Assembly (NCBI GenBank): GCA_002724315.1
Contig: PBOJ01000136.1
Location: 1-63,858, forward strand
Origin: Planctomycetaceae bacterium
GTDB taxonomy: Bacteria > Planctomycetota > Planctomycetia > Planctomycetales > Planctomycetaceae
DNA length: 63,858 nt
Reading direction: 5' to 3'
The stretch's first letter is position 1; every line of letters begins with the position of its first letter. The translations under genes and the position numbers were made by a program. Below, piece after piece: positions 62,448-63,858 of this stretch. The notes under the pieces are model-generated. The model worked only from the letters and a program-made list of their open reading frames with translations, ran no database searches and was not told where the DNA came from.

Positions 62448-63533
62448 ATGGTCTGGTACGACGGGTTACGGTGGAGTCGGCGACACCTGATGTCTTCGGC
62501 GGTGGTGGCAGCGATTGTGGCCTCCGGCCTCGTCTCTCTACACGCCGAGCATCCACATGCCGCTCCGCGGGTGACCAGCCTGACCAATCCCAAGGTCCGT
62601 TTCCGACCCGCCGAGGCGCACCACGTGGTGCTGACCAATGGCGAAGTGACCGCGGTGATCGTCGACAATGCGGCTGTCACCGGTGGCCCGCTGAAGGCCG
62701 ATCACCGTGCCGGTTACAATGGCGTCGCGCAGCTGACCCATCGTCGTCGTCCCGACAACATCTTTCGGGCTCCCTATGCGGGGATCAACTACGAGCACAT
62801 CCACGATGGGACCCTCGCGGTCTCGCGTGAGAAGTTCGAGCCCCGTGTGTCGCCGATGGAGTTACGGATCGTCGACCGAAGCACCGTCGAGTTGTACCAG
62901 CCACCGACGAAGAACTGGAAGTTGGAGAGTTGCGGGCGGTACCGGCTGCTCGAGGATGGAGCGATTGAGTACACGTTCGAATGCATCCCACGTGCCAGGA
63001 CTTTCCGACACGGTTTCATCGGTTTGTTCTGGGCCAGTTATATCGATCGGCCCGAGGACAAAGCGATTCACTTCCGTGGTCGGCGGCTGGAAACCGTGGG
63101 GGCCGGAGAGTGGATCAAGTGGCTGCCTCCCTCACACGGAGTGGCCAGTACCCATCGTCCGGAGGGTAGCAGGTTGCCGAAGGTTGTCAGTGGTTTTCCC
63201 CTGACGCTGGTCAACCACCCGTCCCGATTTGTCTACACCTCGCCCTGGTATTACGGCGTCAGCCACGGCATGGCACTGGCCCAGGTGTTCCGTGATCGCG
63301 ACCGGATCTGGATGGCCCAGTCTCCAACCGGTGGGGGAGCGACCAATCCGGCCTGGGATTTCCAGTGGTTTGTCCCCGATTACCAGGTGAACCAGGCCTA
63401 CGGATTCGTAATGCGTGTCGTCTACGTGCCTTACAAGAGCCGCGAGCAGGTGACTCGTGCGGTTCGTCCTCACCTGGAGTCGCTCAACCGGTCGCCTGAG
63501 CGCGGTGACCGGCGTGAGTCTCGATCCAGGTGA
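62448..63533 (+). CDS. secreted protein of unknown function
   Basis: 361 residues. The ATG at 62448 has GAGGAG seven bases upstream. The N-terminal helix LMSSAVVAAIVASGLVSLHA acts as a signal or anchor. The remainder is beta-rich with many aromatic residues (VELYQPPTKNWKLESCGRY, FIGLFWASYIDRPEDKAIHF, DFQWFVPDYQVNQAYGFVMR). I do not recognise a family with confidence; a galactose-mutarotase-like or polysaccharide-binding sandwich fold is possible. Its last 50 bases overlap the end of the convergent RimK-like gene. No catalytic motif is visible. Confidence 0.75.
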   Translation: MVWYDGLRWSRRHLMSSAVVAAIVASGLVSLHAEHPHAAPRVTSLTNPKVRFRPAEAHHVVLTNGEVTAVIVDNAAVTGGPLKADHRAGYNGVAQLTHRRRPDNIFRAPYAGINYEHIHDGTLAVSREKFEPRVSPMELRIVDRSTVELYQPPTKNWKLESCGRYRLLEDGAIEYTFECIPRARTFRHGFIGLFWASYIDRPEDKAIHFRGRRLETVGAGEWIKWLPPSHGVASTHRPEGSRLPKVVSGFPLTLVNHPSRFVYTSPWYYGVSHGMALAQVFRDRDRIWMAQSPTGGGATNPAWDFQWFVPDYQVNQAYGFVMRVVYVPYKSREQVTRAVRPHLESLNRSPERGDRRESRSR

Positions 63534-63858
63534 CCAGCCGTTCAGCGACATCGATTGCGTTGACCCGGGCCAGAGCTCGCCAGCCGGGAACCGCGTTGAC
63601 TTCCAGCACCATCCGTTGTCCAGCCGGGTTGCTGATCAAGTCGACTCCGGCCAGACATGTGCCGGTGGCTTCGGCCGCACCGCGTGCGAGGTCAATGTCC
63701 ACGGGTTCCGGGATCCAGGGTTCGGCCATTCCCCGCTGGGAGATGTTGGTGCGGAAGTCTTCTCGAGCTCGCCGTCGCATGCCGCCGATCACTTGTCCGT
63801 CAAGCAGCAGTATCCGGTCGTCGTAGCCGCCGTGGTCGATGAAAGCCTGCAGGTACAG
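63484..63858 (-). CDS. RimK-family ATP-grasp ligase (3' part, truncated at the window edge)
   Basis: The frame is open to the right edge; 124 residues of the C-terminal half are visible. LYLQAFIDHGGYDDRILLLD, then GGMRRRAREDFRTNISQRG, and MVLEVNAVPGWRALARVNAI are the ATP-grasp motifs of RimK/MptN/LysX-type ligases (the Glu and Asn in EVNAVPG bind metal). These add glutamate or another amino acid to a carboxyl group; the class cannot be told from this half. The stop lies inside the neighbouring convergent gene (50-base overlap). Confidence 0.85.
   Translation of the reverse strand: MYLQAFIDHGGYDDRILLLDGQVIGGMRRRAREDFRTNISQRGMAEPWIPEPVDIDLARGAAEATGTCLAGVDLISNPAGQRMVLEVNAVPGWRALARVNAIDVAERLVTWIETHAGHRAQATG

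Overview
The window is GC-rich, densely coding bacterial chromosome with no rRNA or tRNA gene, CRISPR array, transposase or phage gene that I could find. It points to the phylum Planctomycetota. The diagnostic families are a DUF1549/DUF1553 protein with a haem-like CX4CH motif, a WD40 protein with an N-terminal planctomycete cytochrome c domain, PPC-type giant secreted proteins, a DUF1598-type and a DUF1080 protein, and two small proteins of a kind I know only from planctomycetes. LpxD and LpxI imply a lipid A outer membrane. Many starts have only weak Shine-Dalgarno sequences, so several starts are judgement calls.

Layout. 0-1.6 kb: end of a probable ExbB/TolQ-type operon, with a truncated gene and an ExbD-like membrane protein. 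1.7-8.3 kb (minus): a large LamG/PPC secreted protein, a thioredoxin-TPR chaperone-like protein, a DUF1598-type secreted protein and a CitG-like enzyme. 8.5-15.6 kb: a DapA-family lyase, pyruvate phosphate dikinase, a short FHA protein, lpxD-lpxI and an AroH-type chorismate mutase. 15.6-25 kb (minus): a GT-C-type membrane protein, a large zinc metalloprotease, a PP2C phosphatase, a PIG-L deacetylase, an alpha/beta-hydrolase-like protein lacking its serine, a sugar isomerase-like protein and a leucine-rich repeat protein.

25-30.8 kb (minus) is an iron-sulfur assembly operon: SufR-like regulator, a complete but isolated nuoB, sufC, sufB, sufD, and a protein that fuses a Rieske domain to a SufT/MIP18 domain. 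A good sigma-70-like promoter with a dyad over its -35 element lies before the regulator. 31-39.4 kb: an AGCS symporter with an inserted calcium-binding repeat, then a minus-strand operon ribBA-rpmB-gatC-gatA-gatB-methyltransferase-DUF1080. A strong hairpin lies in the ribBA leader.

40-50.3 kb (plus) carries three large exported proteins: the DUF1549/DUF1553 protein, a PPC protein and a cytochrome/WD40 protein. The last two contain long lysine/alanine-rich inserts with closely related sequences, partly built by a 269-bp in-frame direct repeat. 50.5-55.2 kb: a uronate-isomerase-like protein, an FHA-GAF-SpoIIE phosphatase, two small conserved proteins and an FHA protein with a polyglutamine-type tract. 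55.6-62.3 kb (minus): an operon with an IMPase-family phosphatase, a YrdC-like/low-molecular-weight phosphatase fusion, rpiB, gcvH, gcvPA, gcvPB and a LipM-like octanoyltransferase. The right end holds an unknown secreted protein and the C-terminus of a RimK-type ATP-grasp ligase.

The strongest candidates for undescribed biology are the Suf operon with its Rieske-SufT fusion and lone nuoB, and the K/A-rich rods inserted into two neighbouring exported proteins.
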